Shown piece after piece: positions 42,627 through 52,189 of a DNA stretch of 64,000 nt. This DNA comes from Bacteroidota bacterium (GTDB lineage Bacteria; Bacteroidota; Bacteroidia; Flavobacteriales; Weeksellaceae), in assembly GCA_018902795.1 (NCBI GenBank), contig JAHIQD010000002.1, positions 186,001-250,000 of the forward strand, written 5' to 3'. A model generated the notes under the pieces. That model did not search any database. It worked only from the letters and a program-made list of their open reading frames with translations, and was not told where the DNA came from. The translations under genes and the position numbers were made by a program. The stretch's first letter is position 1; each line of letters starts with the position of its first letter.

Positions 42627-43757
42627 TTATTTTATCATTTCTTTTCGAAGATCAGTCACTGCATTTTCAATAATTTCAGTCACTTTTTTCACTTCTTTGT
42701 GCGGAACAAAAAAACCGTTTTTCCCTTTGCTCTCATCAGCAATATTCGAAAGGATTACTACGGAAGTTTTTGTTTCGGGATAATAAATATTCAGTGACGG
42801 CGAACCTTTCACATAACCGCTGTGGAAATAGGACGGCGGTTTTCTTTCGTTTATCATAATCCCGTATCCGTAACCCACTTTGCCTAAAATCGCATGATGA
42901 TTTTCGGACGACTTCTGCAAAAATTTCTTCAGCGTTTCCGGTTTTAGGATTTTCCCGCTGTATAATGAAGTATTCCAGCGGTGCAAATCATTCACAGTGG
43001 ATAACACTCCGCCAGCAGCGACTGAAATTTCTTTATTGGAAAGCCGTTTCGGCATATTTTCAATCCTTTCAAAGCGGGAAGAGTTTCCCAGATAAGCTCC
43101 GGCAAAATGATCTCCTTCAAATAAATTGGCGGTGGAAGAATGAAGCATTCCAGCCTTAGCGAAAAGTTCCTCTGCATTTTCCCCATAAGATTTCCCCGAA
43201 GCTTTCTCGATAATTTCCCCTAAAAACCGGTAACCTTTGTTTGAATAATTAAATACCTTCCCGGGTTTTGAATGAAGACCGTTTCCCAGATCGCTGATTC
43301 CGGAAGTGTGATTTAATAACTGATGAACAGTAATGCTTTCAAACTGTTTATTTTGAAATTCGGGTAAAAATTTGGAGATTTTATCATTATTATTGAGCTT
43401 TCCCTGATCTTCCAGCATTAAAATCATCACGGCCGTAAACTGTTTGCTCACCGAACCAATCGCGAAAACCGAATTGCTGTCGAGTTTAGCTTCAGTTTTA
43501 AAATCTTCAAGACCATTTTCCCTTTCATATAATTTTTCGCCGTTCTGTACGACAGAAATGCTTCCGTTGAATTTCGTTTTAGAAAATACCGAATCGATCT
43601 GCTGCGCAAGTAATTTTTTCTGGAAGACGGTAATTGTACTGTCGATAATTGCATTTCGCGTGACTGAGTCATCCGCGATTTTTGCGGGTTCAGATTTACA
43701 CGAAATTAAAATGAAGAAGAGAAAAAGGAAATAATTGGAGTAAATTTTTGACAGCAT
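42627..43757 (-). CDS. Class C beta-lactamase-like serine hydrolase, lipoprotein
   Basis: A 376-residue lipoprotein (LISC, Cys20) of the beta-lactamase/DD-peptidase superfamily. Active-site motifs: S102-V-S-K105 (SxxK), Y171-S-N173 (YxN) and an HSG segment near residue 318. The type is shared by class C beta-lactamases, DD-carboxypeptidases and esterases; most such Bacteroidetes lipoproteins are esterase or peptidase-like. Resistance activity is not implied. It ends 2 bp from the convergent MBL gene. Confidence 0.88.
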   Translation of the reverse strand: MLSKIYSNYFLFLFFILISCKSEPAKIADDSVTRNAIIDSTITVFQKKLLAQQIDSVFSKTKFNGSISVVQNGEKLYERENGLEDFKTEAKLDSNSVFAIGSVSKQFTAVMILMLEDQGKLNNNDKISKFLPEFQNKQFESITVHQLLNHTSGISDLGNGLHSKPGKVFNYSNKGYRFLGEIIEKASGKSYGENAEELFAKAGMLHSSTANLFEGDHFAGAYLGNSSRFERIENMPKRLSNKEISVAAGGVLSTVNDLHRWNTSLYSGKILKPETLKKFLQKSSENHHAILGKVGYGYGIMINERKPPSYFHSGYVKGSPSLNIYYPETKTSVVILSNIADESKGKNGFFVPHKEVKKVTEIIENAVTDLRKEMIK

Positions 43758-43787
43758 ATTTAAAGTTTCATTTATAGAATTCTATGG

Positions 43788-43829
43788 AAAGCAAAAACCG
43801 TGTCAAGTATCAACTTTAACACGGTTTTT
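43788..43829 (-). terminator. Terminator after icmF (minus strand)
   Basis: The AAAAACCGTGT / ACACGGTTTTT 11-bp stem has a long loop and, on the minus strand, a T tract. Confidence 0.82.
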
Positions 43830-43851
43830 AAATATAAAATAATATTGGACC

Positions 43852-46800
43852 TTACATATTTCTCCTGTACATTCCGCCAACTTCAAACAAGGCATTCGTG
43901 ATTTGTCCCAAAGAACAGTATTTCACCGCATCCATCATCAGTTCAAAAAGATTTTCCTGATTAATAGCACCGTGCTGAAGTTGCCTTAATGCATTTTCGG
44001 TGTTTGCTGCATTTGCATTCTGATAATTCTCCAGGTTTTTAATCTGAAGTTGCTTTTCTTCTTCCGTAGAACGGATCACTTCGCCCGGTAAAACCGTTGG
44101 TGAACCGTCTTTTCCAAGGAAAGTATTCACCCCGATAATCGGATATTCGCCGGTATGTTTCAGCCATTCGTAATGCATCGATTCTTCCTGAATTTTTGAA
44201 CGCTGGTACATGGTTTCCATCGCGCCCAAAACGCCGCCTCTTTCGGTAATCCTGTCGAATTCTGCATACACCGCTTCTTCAACCAAATCGGTGAGTTCTT
44301 CAATAATAAATGAACCCTGCAAAGGATTTTCATTTTTCGCTAAGCCTAATTCCTTATTAATAATCAGCTGAATTGCCATCGCTCTTCTTACTGACTCTTC
44401 TGTTGGTGTGGTAATCGCTTCGTCATAAGCATTGGTGTGCAGCGAGTTACAGTTATCATAGATCGCATATAAAGCCTGCAGCGAAGTTCTGATATCATTA
44501 AAATCGATTTCCTGAGCGTGAAGCGAACGTCCTGAAGTTTGGATGTGGTATTTCAGCATCTGGCTTCTTTCATTGGCATTGTATTTTTCGCGCATTGCTT
44601 TTGCCCAGATTCTTCTCGCCACACGACCGATTACGGCATATTCCGGATCGATTCCGTTGGAGAAAAAGAAGGAAAGGTTTGGAGCGAAATCATTGATATC
44701 CATTCCGCGGCTCAGATAATATTCCACATACGTGAAACCGTTTGCGAGCGTAAATGCTAACTGGGAAATTGGATTGGCGCCGGCTTCCGCAATATGATAT
44801 CCGGAAATAGAAACCGAATAAAAGTTTCTCACCTTTTCTTTGATGAAATATTCCTGAACATCGCCCATTAGCCTCAAAGCAAACTCAGTGGAGAAAATAC
44901 AGGTATTCTGAGCCTGGTCTTCTTTTAAAATATCTGCCTGAACGGTTCCGCGGACTGTCGCGATGGTTTCCGCTTTAATTTTTGCGTAAACATCAGCATC
45001 AAGAATTTCATCTCCCGTCAAACCGAGTAATTTTAAACCTAAACCATTATTAGATGGCGGAAGTTCGCCGCTGTAAGTTGGTCGTTTCAGTCCTTTATTA
45101 TCAAATTTCTGTTTTAAAGTATCTTCGACTTTATCCCAAAGATTATTTTCTTCAATATACTTCTCACAATTCTGGTCAATGGCAGCATTCATGAAAAATG
45201 CGAGCAACATTGGCGCCGGACCGTTTATCGTCATCGAAACAGAGGTCATCGCATTCACCAAATCGAAACCTGAATACAGTTTTTTCGCGTCATCTAAAGT
45301 CGCAATAGAAACTCCGGCATTACCGATTTTCCCGTAAATATCGGGTGGAAACGCTGGATCCTGACCGTAAAGCGTTACGGAATCGAAAGCAGTAGAAAGT
45401 CTTTTCGCGTCCATATCTGCCGAAACATAATGGAATCTTCTGTTAGTTCTTTCCGGTCCGCCTTCACCGGCAAACATTCTTGTCGGGTCTTCACCGGTTC
45501 TTTTAAAAGGGTAAATTCCCGCAGTGAACGGAAATGCACCCGGAACATTTTCCTGACCTTTCCATCTGATCAAATCGCCCCAATCCTGAAATTTAGGTAA
45601 AGAAATTTTTGGAATCTGTAAATGGGAAAGAGATTCCGATTTAGTCTGCACTTTTATTTCCTTTCCGCGAACAAGATATATATATTCATCGGCTTCGTGT
45701 CTCAGTTTGAAACTGTGCCAACCATTAAGGAATTCGAGATTTGCCTGACTGAGATCTTTTTTAATGCTCTCATATCTTTTCTCGATGATTTGCTGTGAAT
45801 TTACATCATCTTCCAGAATGTTTTTTGCGCCCTGAAGCTGATATAATTTTTGCGCAGTCAGAGCCTGATCAACCACTTCTTTATCATAAGCGCGGTTTGT
45901 GTCCACAATTTCTGACAGATAACGCACTCTTTTCGGCGGAATAATGGTGGTTTCCTCGGAAACATTCTGCTCGATATAGCCGCTCAGATTTAATCCCTCG
46001 AACTTTTCATTTACTTTTTTAATTAATTCATTATAAAGCTCAGTCGTCCCCCAATCATTGAACTGGCTGGCTTTAGTGGAATAAACTGGCATTTCTTCCA
46101 AAGGCTGCTCGAACAGCAGATGATTTCTCTGAAATTGTTTTTTTACCGCCTGCAGAGCATCCAAAGCTCCGCGTTTGTCGGATTTATTTAAAGCCACCAA
46201 ATCAGCATAATCCAGCATATCGATTTTTTCCAGTTGCGTTGAAGCACCGTATTCCGGCGTCATCACGTACATCGAAACATCAGCAATATCGGTAATTTCC
46301 GAACCTGACTGTCCGATTCCTGAAGTTTCCAGAACGATGACATCAGGTTTTGCAATTTTTAAAATATTTAAAGCGGAATGAATGTGCGGAGAAACCGAAA
46401 CATTATTCTCACGAGTCGCCATCGAGCGCATATAAACACGGGGATCGTTGATCGAATTCATACGGATTCTGTCGCCCAAAAGCGCACCGCCTGTTTTTTT
46501 CTTGGAAGGATCGATAGAAATGATCGCAATTTTCTTTTCCGGATTGGAACGGATAAATCGTCGGACCAATTCGTCGGTTAAAGAAGATTTCCCTGCACCG
46601 CCGGTTCCGGTAATTCCGATGATTGGAATGGTGGAATCTTTTGCTCTTTCATCGATTTCTTTTACTAAATCTGTCTTGGTTTCGGAAAAGTTTTCAACAG
46701 CAGAAATGACTTCAGCAATGGATTTTGAATCTTCAAAACTGATCTTATCCAAATCTGCAACAATGATATTTTCACCTGTTGCATAATCCGATTTCTGCAC

Positions 46801-47214
46801 CAAGTCGTCAATCATTCCCTGAAGACCAAGCTCACGGCCATCATCGGGAGAATAAATTCTCGTTACGCCGTAATCCATTAAATCCTTAATTTCCTCGGGA
46901 AGGATCACACCGCCACCGCCACCAAAAATTTTGATGTGTGACGCGTTTTTCTCCTTCAAAAGGTCATAAATGTATTTGAAATACTCATTGTGACCGCCCT
47001 GATAAGAGGTTAAAGCAATCGCATTGGCGTCTTCCTGCACTGCGCAGTTGACGACTTCTTCAGCAGATTTATCGTGACCAAGGTGAATGACTTCTACACC
47101 AGTTCCCTGGATGACGCGTCGCATGATATTGATTGCAGCATCGTGTCCGTCGAACAATGCGGCGGCGGTAACGATACGGATTTTGTTTTTTGGAGAATAT
47201 TTTTGGGTTTCCAT
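43852..47214 (-). CDS. icmF: Fused isobutyryl-CoA mutase IcmF
   Basis: A 1120-residue adenosylcobalamin enzyme. It interconverts isobutyryl-CoA and butyryl-CoA (some members prefer other branched acyl-CoAs). Domain order: B12-binding domain at 1-140 (DGHDAA, TSYQGGH, FGGGGG), a MeaB-like G-protein chaperone domain at ~190-400 (P-loop GTGGAGKSS), and the mutase TIM barrel at ~540-1100 ([28 protein letters not shown]). I use the ATG at 47214; the frame is open to 47238. Length fits the fused family. It has a TATATTTG element 22 bp upstream. Confidence 0.95.
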   Translation of the reverse strand: METQKYSPKNKIRIVTAAALFDGHDAAINIMRRVIQGTGVEVIHLGHDKSAEEVVNCAVQEDANAIALTSYQGGHNEYFKYIYDLLKEKNASHIKIFGGGGGVILPEEIKDLMDYGVTRIYSPDDGRELGLQGMIDDLVQKSDYATGENIIVADLDKISFEDSKSIAEVISAVENFSETKTDLVKEIDERAKDSTIPIIGITGTGGAGKSSLTDELVRRFIRSNPEKKIAIISIDPSKKKTGGALLGDRIRMNSINDPRVYMRSMATRENNVSVSPHIHSALNILKIAKPDVIVLETSGIGQSGSEITDIADVSMYVMTPEYGASTQLEKIDMLDYADLVALNKSDKRGALDALQAVKKQFQRNHLLFEQPLEEMPVYSTKASQFNDWGTTELYNELIKKVNEKFEGLNLSGYIEQNVSEETTIIPPKRVRYLSEIVDTNRAYDKEVVDQALTAQKLYQLQGAKNILEDDVNSQQIIEKRYESIKKDLSQANLEFLNGWHSFKLRHEADEYIYLVRGKEIKVQTKSESLSHLQIPKISLPKFQDWGDLIRWKGQENVPGAFPFTAGIYPFKRTGEDPTRMFAGEGGPERTNRRFHYVSADMDAKRLSTAFDSVTLYGQDPAFPPDIYGKIGNAGVSIATLDDAKKLYSGFDLVNAMTSVSMTINGPAPMLLAFFMNAAIDQNCEKYIEENNLWDKVEDTLKQKFDNKGLKRPTYSGELPPSNNGLGLKLLGLTGDEILDADVYAKIKAETIATVRGTVQADILKEDQAQNTCIFSTEFALRLMGDVQEYFIKEKVRNFYSVSISGYHIAEAGANPISQLAFTLANGFTYVEYYLSRGMDINDFAPNLSFFFSNGIDPEYAVIGRVARRIWAKAMREKYNANERSQMLKYHIQTSGRSLHAQEIDFNDIRTSLQALYAIYDNCNSLHTNAYDEAITTPTEESVRRAMAIQLIINKELGLAKNENPLQGSFIIEELTDLVEEAVYAEFDRITERGGVLGAMETMYQRSKIQEESMHYEWLKHTGEYPIIGVNTFLGKDGSPTVLPGEVIRSTEEEKQLQIKNLENYQNANAANTENALRQLQHGAINQENLFELMMDAVKYCSLGQITNALFEVGGMYRRNM

Positions 47215-47235
47215 AATTGAATTTTCGAAAGTTTT

Positions 47236-47243
47236 CAAATATA
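47236..47243 (-). promoter_or_regulatory. Putative promoter of icmF
   Basis: The minus strand reads TATATTTG (TAnnTTTG), with TTG at 47260-47262 on the same strand, 16 bp further upstream. Confidence 0.5.
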
Positions 47244-47395
47244 ATCAATTCTGAAAAAACAAAAAATGCTTATATATTTTTGATTGATAACGAATTAAAC
47301 AAAACAGAGCGCCAATGAGAATCCTTTTTTTTTCAGAAGCTTAGTAAATTCCGGAGACAATTGTTAAAACTTACGTCTTACTCTATATAAATAAG

Positions 47396-47425
47396 TTGGT
47401 TTCAAATTTTTAATCTTTATTTTTG
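47396..47425 (+). promoter_or_regulatory. Putative promoter of the small membrane protein
   Basis: TTG at 47396 and TATTTTTG at 47418-47425 are separated by 19 bp, the classic Bacteroidetes -33/-7 arrangement, 16 bp from the ATG. Confidence 0.6.
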
Positions 47426-47440
47426 CGGAAATATATTTTT

Positions 47441-47773
47441 ATGCAGCGCGCCATTATCTATTTCTTAGCCGGAACCATCATCAGTTTTCTTCTGAATTAT
47501 TTTCTTTTGGGAAGCCAGGGTTGGGCGCTGGATCTGTATTATGGCTTTGCTTTCGGTGCTGCGTGGGGAATGGCTTATTTTCTGGATGATGAAAAATTTA
47601 CTTTACCTCAGAAACTGGGAATTTCTTTTATCGGAATGGCGGTTTTGGTAGTGATAGGCATTTTTCTTTTCGATTTGGAGAAAGCCGTTCCTTCTGTTAT
47701 TAAATTTGCGATGGTTTTTGTCGCGTACTATCTGTTGGCAAGTTTCAAAAGCTCGAAATCTTTAAGAAAATAG
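47441..47773 (+). CDS. Small membrane protein
   Basis: A 110-residue integral membrane protein with four hydrophobic segments (residues ~3-20, 30-44, 56-75, 81-99) and a basic end (SSKSLRK). I use the ATG at 47441 because a good promoter lies in front; the frame opens at 47423, inside the -7 box. No family recognised. It is upstream of the ribosomal gene cluster but has a 170-bp gap and is not clearly part of it. Confidence 0.75.
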   Translation: MQRAIIYFLAGTIISFLLNYFLLGSQGWALDLYYGFAFGAAWGMAYFLDDEKFTLPQKLGISFIGMAVLVVIGIFLFDLEKAVPSVIKFAMVFVAYYLLASFKSSKSLRK

Positions 47774-47889
47774 CGAACCTTTAAGAGGATTTCATGCTTT
47801 TAATGATTTAAAAATCACAAATAAAAACGTCAAATTCAGATCCTTACCATAATCTTTCTTAAAATATTTTCTCTTTCGAAAAAAATCTT

Positions 47890-47897
47890 TACCTTTG
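47890..47897 (+). promoter_or_regulatory. Putative -7 element of the rplM-rpsI operon
   Basis: TACCTTTG matches TAnnTTTG, 24 bp before the first ATG and 48 bp before the preferred GTG start. A short CCCT/AGGG hairpin follows. Confidence 0.55.
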
Positions 47898-47944
47898 CAC
47901 ACCCTTTTTAGGGGAAAATTATGTTTAACCGTAAACGAAAAAGT

Positions 47945-48400
47945 GTGAATACATTAAGTTACAAAACCGTTTCAGCTAACAAAGCTACCGCTAATAAAGA
48001 ATGGGTTGTGGTAGACGCTGAAGGACAGCCATTAGGAAGACTAGCTTCTAAGGTTGCAAAGATTTTGAGAGGAAAGCACAAAACGAATTTTACGCCTCAC
48101 GCAGACTGCGGAGACAACGTAATCGTTTTGAATGCTGGGAAAGTAACCCTTTCCGGGAACAAGTGGGCTGACAAGACTTACATTTGGCATACTGGGTATC
48201 CAGGAGGTCAGAAGTCTATGACTGCGCTAGAACTTCAGAAAAAAGATTCTTTAAAAGTATTGGAAAAATCTGTAAAAGGTATGCTTCCAAAAAACAGATT
48301 GGGATCTCAGCTATTCAGCAACCTTTATTTATACGAAGGAACTGAACACAAACATGAAGCTCAACAGCCAAAAGTTATTAATATTAACGAATTCAAATAA
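47945..48400 (+). CDS. rplM: 50S ribosomal protein L13
   Basis: Ribosomal large-subunit protein, 151 residues from a GTG start at 47945 (protein beginning [12 protein letters not shown], the usual Flavobacteriia start). An in-frame ATG at 47921 would add eight basic residues (MFNRKRKS), which are not usual in the family, so I prefer the GTG. Conserved [23 protein letters not shown], and LPKNRLG near the end. rpsI follows 5 bp later. It should be translated with S9 under ribosomal control. Confidence 0.93.
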   Translation: MNTLSYKTVSANKATANKEWVVVDAEGQPLGRLASKVAKILRGKHKTNFTPHADCGDNVIVLNAGKVTLSGNKWADKTYIWHTGYPGGQKSMTALELQKKDSLKVLEKSVKGMLPKNRLGSQLFSNLYLYEGTEHKHEAQQPKVININEFK

Positions 48401-48405
48401 TTAAT

Positions 48406-48792
48406 ATGTCAATAGTTCATAAAATCGGAAGAAGAAAAACTTCTGTTGCAAGAGTTTACGTGAGACCAGGTTCTGGTGTAATCACGATTAACAAAAAGGA
48501 TTCTAAAGACTATTTTGGTACTGATGTATTGGTTTACAAAATCAATCAGCCATTTTTGTTAACAGAAACTGTAGGTCAATATGACGTAACAGTGAACGTT
48601 TTCGGAGGCGGAATTACAGGTCAGGCTGAAGCGATCAGATTAGGTCTTTCAAGAGCAATGTGCGAAATCAACGAAGAATTCAGATTATTGCTTAAGCCAC
48701 ACGGTTTGCTTACAAGAGATGCAAGAATGGTGGAGAGAAAGAAACCAGGTCAGAAGAAAGCAAGAAAGAGATTCCAGTTCTCAAAACGTTAA
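48406..48792 (+). CDS. rpsI: 30S ribosomal protein S9
   Basis: The 128-residue small-subunit protein. Begins with the family pattern [19 protein letters not shown] and ends with the basic tail [14 protein letters not shown], which reaches the tRNA P site. Standard partner of L13 and 5 bp behind it. Confidence 0.97.
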   Translation: MSIVHKIGRRKTSVARVYVRPGSGVITINKKDSKDYFGTDVLVYKINQPFLLTETVGQYDVTVNVFGGGITGQAEAIRLGLSRAMCEINEEFRLLLKPHGLLTRDARMVERKKPGQKKARKRFQFSKR

Positions 48793-48974
48793 TTCAAAAG
48801 ATTCAAGACACGAGACGCAGGATTCAGGATATTTTTCAGAAATCTCCGTTCCGGGTTCTTGGCTCTATTATCTAATCAAAATGCCCCGTTTAGTTTAGCA
48901 CCCAAACTCTTCTCCCATCTAAAGAAAAGTTGATTGCGAAAAAGCGGAACGTAAACTAAAAACAAAAAAGCGAC
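48793..48974. other. rpsI-rpsB spacer with inverted repeat
   Basis: 182 bp without a gene. The first half (48795-48885) contains AAGACACGAGACGCAGGATTC and a partly complementary GAAATCTCCGTTCCGGGTTC, an imperfect inverted repeat that resembles short dispersed elements. The second half has CCCCGTTTAGTTTAGC and GCGGAACGTAAACTAAA, also partly complementary. It could be an rpsB leader or two small repeats. No tRNA is present. Confidence 0.5.
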
Positions 48975-49742
48975 ATGGCAAAAGCAAATGTTAAAGACCT
49001 TTTAGAGGCAGGTGTACACTTCGGTCACATGACCAGAAAGTGGAATCCAAATATGGCTCCATACATTTTCATGGAGAAAAACGGTATTCACATTGTAGAC
49101 TTACATAAAACAGCTGTAAAATTAGACGAAGCGTGCAGCGCTTTAGAAAAAATTACTTCTGCAGGCAAAAAAGTTCTTTTCGTGGCTACAAAGAAACAAG
49201 CGAAAGAAGTGGTTGCAAAATATGCAGCTGAACTTAATATGCCTTATATTACTGAAAGATGGCCAGGCGGAATGTTAACAAACTTTGTTACGATCCGTAA
49301 AGCTGTTAAGAAAATGAACCACATTGATAAAATGAAGAAAGACGGAACTTTCGAAACTTTATCTAAAAAAGAAAGACTTCAGGTTGACCGTCAGCGTGCT
49401 AACCTTGAGAAAAACTTAGGTTCAATCTCTGACATGGTACGTCTTCCTTCAGCAATTTTTGTTGTTGATATTATGAAAGAACACATCGCAGTAACTGAAG
49501 CTAAAAAATTGGGTATTCCTGTATTCGCTATCGTTGATACGAACTCAGATCCAAGAAAAGTAGATTTCGTTATTCCAGGAAATGATGATGCTTCTAAATC
49601 TATCGATATGATCCTTAGCGTAGTTTCAGGTTCTATCAAAGACGGATTGTCTCAAAGAAAAGCAGACAAAGAAAAATCTAAAGAAGAAGGAGAAAAAGTA
49701 TCAGCTGATGCTGATGCAGATTTCGATGCAGCTGCAGAATAA
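48975..49742 (+). CDS. rpsB: 30S ribosomal protein S2
   Basis: A 255-residue small-subunit protein. Motifs: VKDLLEAGVHFGHMTRKWNPNM, ITERWPGGMLTNF, and IPVFAIVDTNSDP near the end. The C-terminal acidic tail (KEEGEKVSADADADFDAAAE) is common in Bacteroidetes. It ends in a strong terminator at 49762. Its usual partner tsf is not downstream in this window. Confidence 0.97.
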   Translation: MAKANVKDLLEAGVHFGHMTRKWNPNMAPYIFMEKNGIHIVDLHKTAVKLDEACSALEKITSAGKKVLFVATKKQAKEVVAKYAAELNMPYITERWPGGMLTNFVTIRKAVKKMNHIDKMKKDGTFETLSKKERLQVDRQRANLEKNLGSISDMVRLPSAIFVVDIMKEHIAVTEAKKLGIPVFAIVDTNSDPRKVDFVIPGNDDASKSIDMILSVVSGSIKDGLSQRKADKEKSKEEGEKVSADADADFDAAAE

Positions 49743-49761
49743 GATTTTATCTTAGCTATAG

Positions 49762-49797
49762 AAAAAAGGTTCAGAAAATTTCTGAACCTTTTTTTTG
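49762..49797 (+). terminator. Terminator after rpsB
   Basis: GGTTCAGAAA / TTTCTGAACC stem extended by A and T runs (AAAAAAGG / CCTTTTTT). Confidence 0.92.
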
Positions 49798-49849
49798 TTT
49801 TTAATTTTTAATTAAATGATATTTTCTTCAAAATACTGAATATTTCTGT

Positions 49850-49885
49850 ATAAAAAAGCAGAGCGCCATTGACGCTCCGCTTTTT
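49850..49885 (-). terminator. Terminator of the trmB-DUF6759 operon
   Basis: AAAGCAGAGCG and CGCTCCGCTTT pair (one mismatch) around a 7-nt loop; on the minus strand the T run is TTTTTTATAC. Confidence 0.8.
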
Positions 49886-49922
49886 ATCATCCATTACAAC
49901 CGTTTTCAGCTAAATAACTGTC

Positions 49923-50567
49923 TTAGTTGGAAGCTCCGGCCATCGTCTGAGAATTTCTTGGTGATGAGTTATTATTCAGTGTAACTAGCATATTCTTGCC
50001 GATACTTTTTGATGAAGAATATTTTCCGTCGCAGGCATTGCCCGTAAGCAGATACTCCCCTTTTTTCAGGACAACAGAGTTTTCTCCGCGTGCAGGAACC
50101 GCAAGGTTATAGGATTCCTTTCCTTTAATTCTAATAATCATGTTACAATCAAGATTATTCTGTACCAACAGAATGGCTTCTTTGTTTGCAACATCATTAT
50201 CAAACAGCTGGTTGAGCAGTTTTACCGTTTTTTCTTTGTGAGCACCTGAATTTTCAGACATCAGTCTTCTGTACTCTTCCGCTTCCTCATTATCTTTTCC
50301 TTTACCGAAACCCGACGGAACAGCATTGGAAGAAGATTTAGATGGAATATAAGCCGTTTTTTCAATTTTCGAACCCTGTACAGGAGAATTTCTGAGAGTG
50401 GCTAATCTGGGCTTCAGAACGCTCCGTCTGGGATCATCCGGATGAGCCATTTTCAGGAAGCTTTCAATTTCTTTAATGTTTGTACTTTTTAAGATATCCC
50501 TGTTATCTTTTTGTGCAGCGAGGGAAACGCAGCTTACTGCCGCGAGCATAAGAAATGTTTTTTTCAT
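49923..50567 (-). CDS. DUF6759-like exported protein behind trmB
   Basis: A 214-residue protein with a signal peptide (MKKTFLMLAAVSCVSLAAQ). An N-terminal helical part with DILKSTNIKEIESFLKMAHP and DDPRRSVLKPRL precedes a DUF6759-like core (AHKEKTVKLLNQLFDNDV, LVQNNLDCNMIIRIKGKESY, NLAVPARGENSVVLKKGEYL). It is 16 bp downstream of trmB and same strand. It is a paralog of the proteins at 29.6 and 51.3 kb. Function unknown. Confidence 0.8.
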   Translation of the reverse strand: MKKTFLMLAAVSCVSLAAQKDNRDILKSTNIKEIESFLKMAHPDDPRRSVLKPRLATLRNSPVQGSKIEKTAYIPSKSSSNAVPSGFGKGKDNEEAEEYRRLMSENSGAHKEKTVKLLNQLFDNDVANKEAILLVQNNLDCNMIIRIKGKESYNLAVPARGENSVVLKKGEYLLTGNACDGKYSSSKSIGKNMLVTLNNNSSPRNSQTMAGASN

Positions 50568-50583
50568 TAATAAAAAACAGTAA

Positions 50584-51261
50584 TTACTTGATTTTAAATT
50601 TAATATAGGTAATCGTTTTGCCTTTCGCTGAGAATAATCCCTCGTAATAAGTTTTTATTTCTCTTAAAAGCGGAGTTCCCGGCTCATATTCCGGCGCTCC
50701 GTAAATGTCGTGATGGGCAGAAAGTATCTCGTGCCCTTGTCCCTGAAGCAATCCCAAAGTATAGCCGTGCAGAAATTCTGAATCGGTTTTTAAATGAATA
50801 ATTCCGTCTTTTTTCAGAATCTTCCGGTAACGGTCCAGAAATTCCGGATGGGTCATTCTGTGTTTTGTTCTTCGGTATTTTATCTGGGGATCGGGGAAGG
50901 TAATCCAAATCTCATCCACTTCATCTTTATCAAAAAAACAGTCCACCAGCTCGATCTGTGTTCTCAGGAAAGCTACATTACCCAGGTTTTTTTCTGTAGC
51001 CTCCTTTGCACCGAACCAAAATCTGGCGCCTTTAATATCAATACCGATAAAGTTTTTTTCAGGAAAAGATTTGGCCAATCCTACAGAGTATTCTCCTTTT
51101 CCGCAACCCAGTTCTAAAACAATAGGGTTTTGGTTTTTAAAGACTTCGGATCTCCATTTTCCTTTTAAGTGATAATTGTCGAGTGCCTCTTCTCTCGTTG
51201 GCTGAAATACATTCGGAAGTGTCTTGTTTTCGGCAAATCTTGCCAGTTTATTTTTACCCAT
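50584..51261 (-). CDS. trmB: tRNA (guanine-N7)-methyltransferase
   Basis: 225 residues. Methylates N7 of G46 in the tRNA variable loop using SAM. The SAM motif LELGCGKGEYSVGLAKSFPE, the FPDPQIKYRRTKHRMTHPEFL block and the end TYYEGLFSAKG are family features. A TAATTTTG element on the minus strand is 18 bp upstream. It is flanked by two DUF6759-like genes, one 16 bp downstream. Confidence 0.96.
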   Translation of the reverse strand: MGKNKLARFAENKTLPNVFQPTREEALDNYHLKGKWRSEVFKNQNPIVLELGCGKGEYSVGLAKSFPEKNFIGIDIKGARFWFGAKEATEKNLGNVAFLRTQIELVDCFFDKDEVDEIWITFPDPQIKYRRTKHRMTHPEFLDRYRKILKKDGIIHLKTDSEFLHGYTLGLLQGQGHEILSAHHDIYGAPEYEPGTPLLREIKTYYEGLFSAKGKTITYIKFKIK

Positions 51262-51279
51262 TTCTCAATCAAAAACGTG

Positions 51280-51287
51280 CAAAATTA
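51280..51287 (-). promoter_or_regulatory. Putative -7 element for trmB
   Basis: Minus strand TAATTTTG (TAnnTTTG), 18 bp before the start. Confidence 0.5.
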
Positions 51288-51341
51288 AATAAAATTGTAC
51301 ACTTAGTGAATATTTTTTTTAAATTAAAATTATTGAAGCTG

Positions 51342-52106
51342 CTATTCGCCCAGTGCAACCATTATCGCTTTCTGCACGGTCTTCTGTGAAGCGTACTGCG
51401 CGCCGCAAAGGAGGCTGGAAAAAAGATAATCCCCTTTCGCTACCACAATGGTATTATCACCCCGCGCCGGTATCGCGAGACGGTATTTTGTATTGCCAAC
51501 GCCTTCAATTCTCATGATAATATTGCAGTCTGATTTATTTTCAATCATTACAATACTTTCCTTGCTGTTGGGATCATTATCGAAGAGCGAATTGAGGATT
51601 TTCACCGTATTGTTTTTATGCTCCACTGGATTTACAGACATCAATAGTTTAAACTCTTCTTCTTCCGGATTATCAGTAACCGCAGGACCTGATACGTGGC
51701 CGCTAACAGTATTTCCGTAAGATTTAGTTACATAAGATTTATCCTTCGGCTCAAGCACTTGCTTAAATTTTGTGATCTGTTTCTGTTTAATGATCTCATT
51801 CATTTCCTGAAAACTGATTCGGGTTGAAGGTTTTCGGCGCAACAGTGCTAATTTTTCCTGGAAATCTTTTACCCGTTGATCTGCCGGATGTGCGTTCTGT
51901 ATATATTCTTTAAGCATTTTGATCAGTCTCGGTTTCAGTACAGATCTTTTGGGCTCATCGGGGTGTGCTGTACGCAGAAAAGCATCTATTTCATAAATAT
52001 TGGTGCTGCGCAGAATATTTGAATAATCTTTACCCCTTTTCTGTGCCGGAAAGCAGCAGCAGAGACAAAGACATAAAAAATACAATGCATTTTTTAGATG
52101 GCACAT
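51342..52106 (-). CDS. DUF6759-like exported protein upstream of trmB
   Basis: A 254-residue protein. Signal sequence MCHLKNALYFLCLCLCCCFPAQ with a cysteine cluster (possible lipobox). The N-terminal region has a motif found twice: EIDAFLRTAHPDEPKRSVLK and EYIQNAHPADQRVKDF, followed by the same core as its paralogs (EHKNNTVKILNSLFDND, MIENKSDCNIIMRIEG, LAIPARGDNTIVVAKGDYL). I use the Met at 52106 because it opens a signal peptide; the frame extends to 52145. Function unknown. Confidence 0.78.
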   Translation of the reverse strand: MCHLKNALYFLCLCLCCCFPAQKRGKDYSNILRSTNIYEIDAFLRTAHPDEPKRSVLKPRLIKMLKEYIQNAHPADQRVKDFQEKLALLRRKPSTRISFQEMNEIIKQKQITKFKQVLEPKDKSYVTKSYGNTVSGHVSGPAVTDNPEEEEFKLLMSVNPVEHKNNTVKILNSLFDNDPNSKESIVMIENKSDCNIIMRIEGVGNTKYRLAIPARGDNTIVVAKGDYLFSSLLCGAQYASQKTVQKAIMVALGE

Positions 52107-52189
52107 CAGAATAAATTTATGAATAATTAATTCCTGCAATGTCAATTAATAAACAAGGGTAACGTGCAGGTAATCAAAGATAAACAAAT

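Noticed and set aside
42627..43757. Antibiotic-resistance beta-lactamase
   Set aside because: The SxxK/YxN motifs are shared with esterases and DD-peptidases; no specific resistance feature is visible.
46378..46786. Antisense frames inside icmF
   Set aside because: They lie opposite the conserved G-protein domain and have no signal or family.
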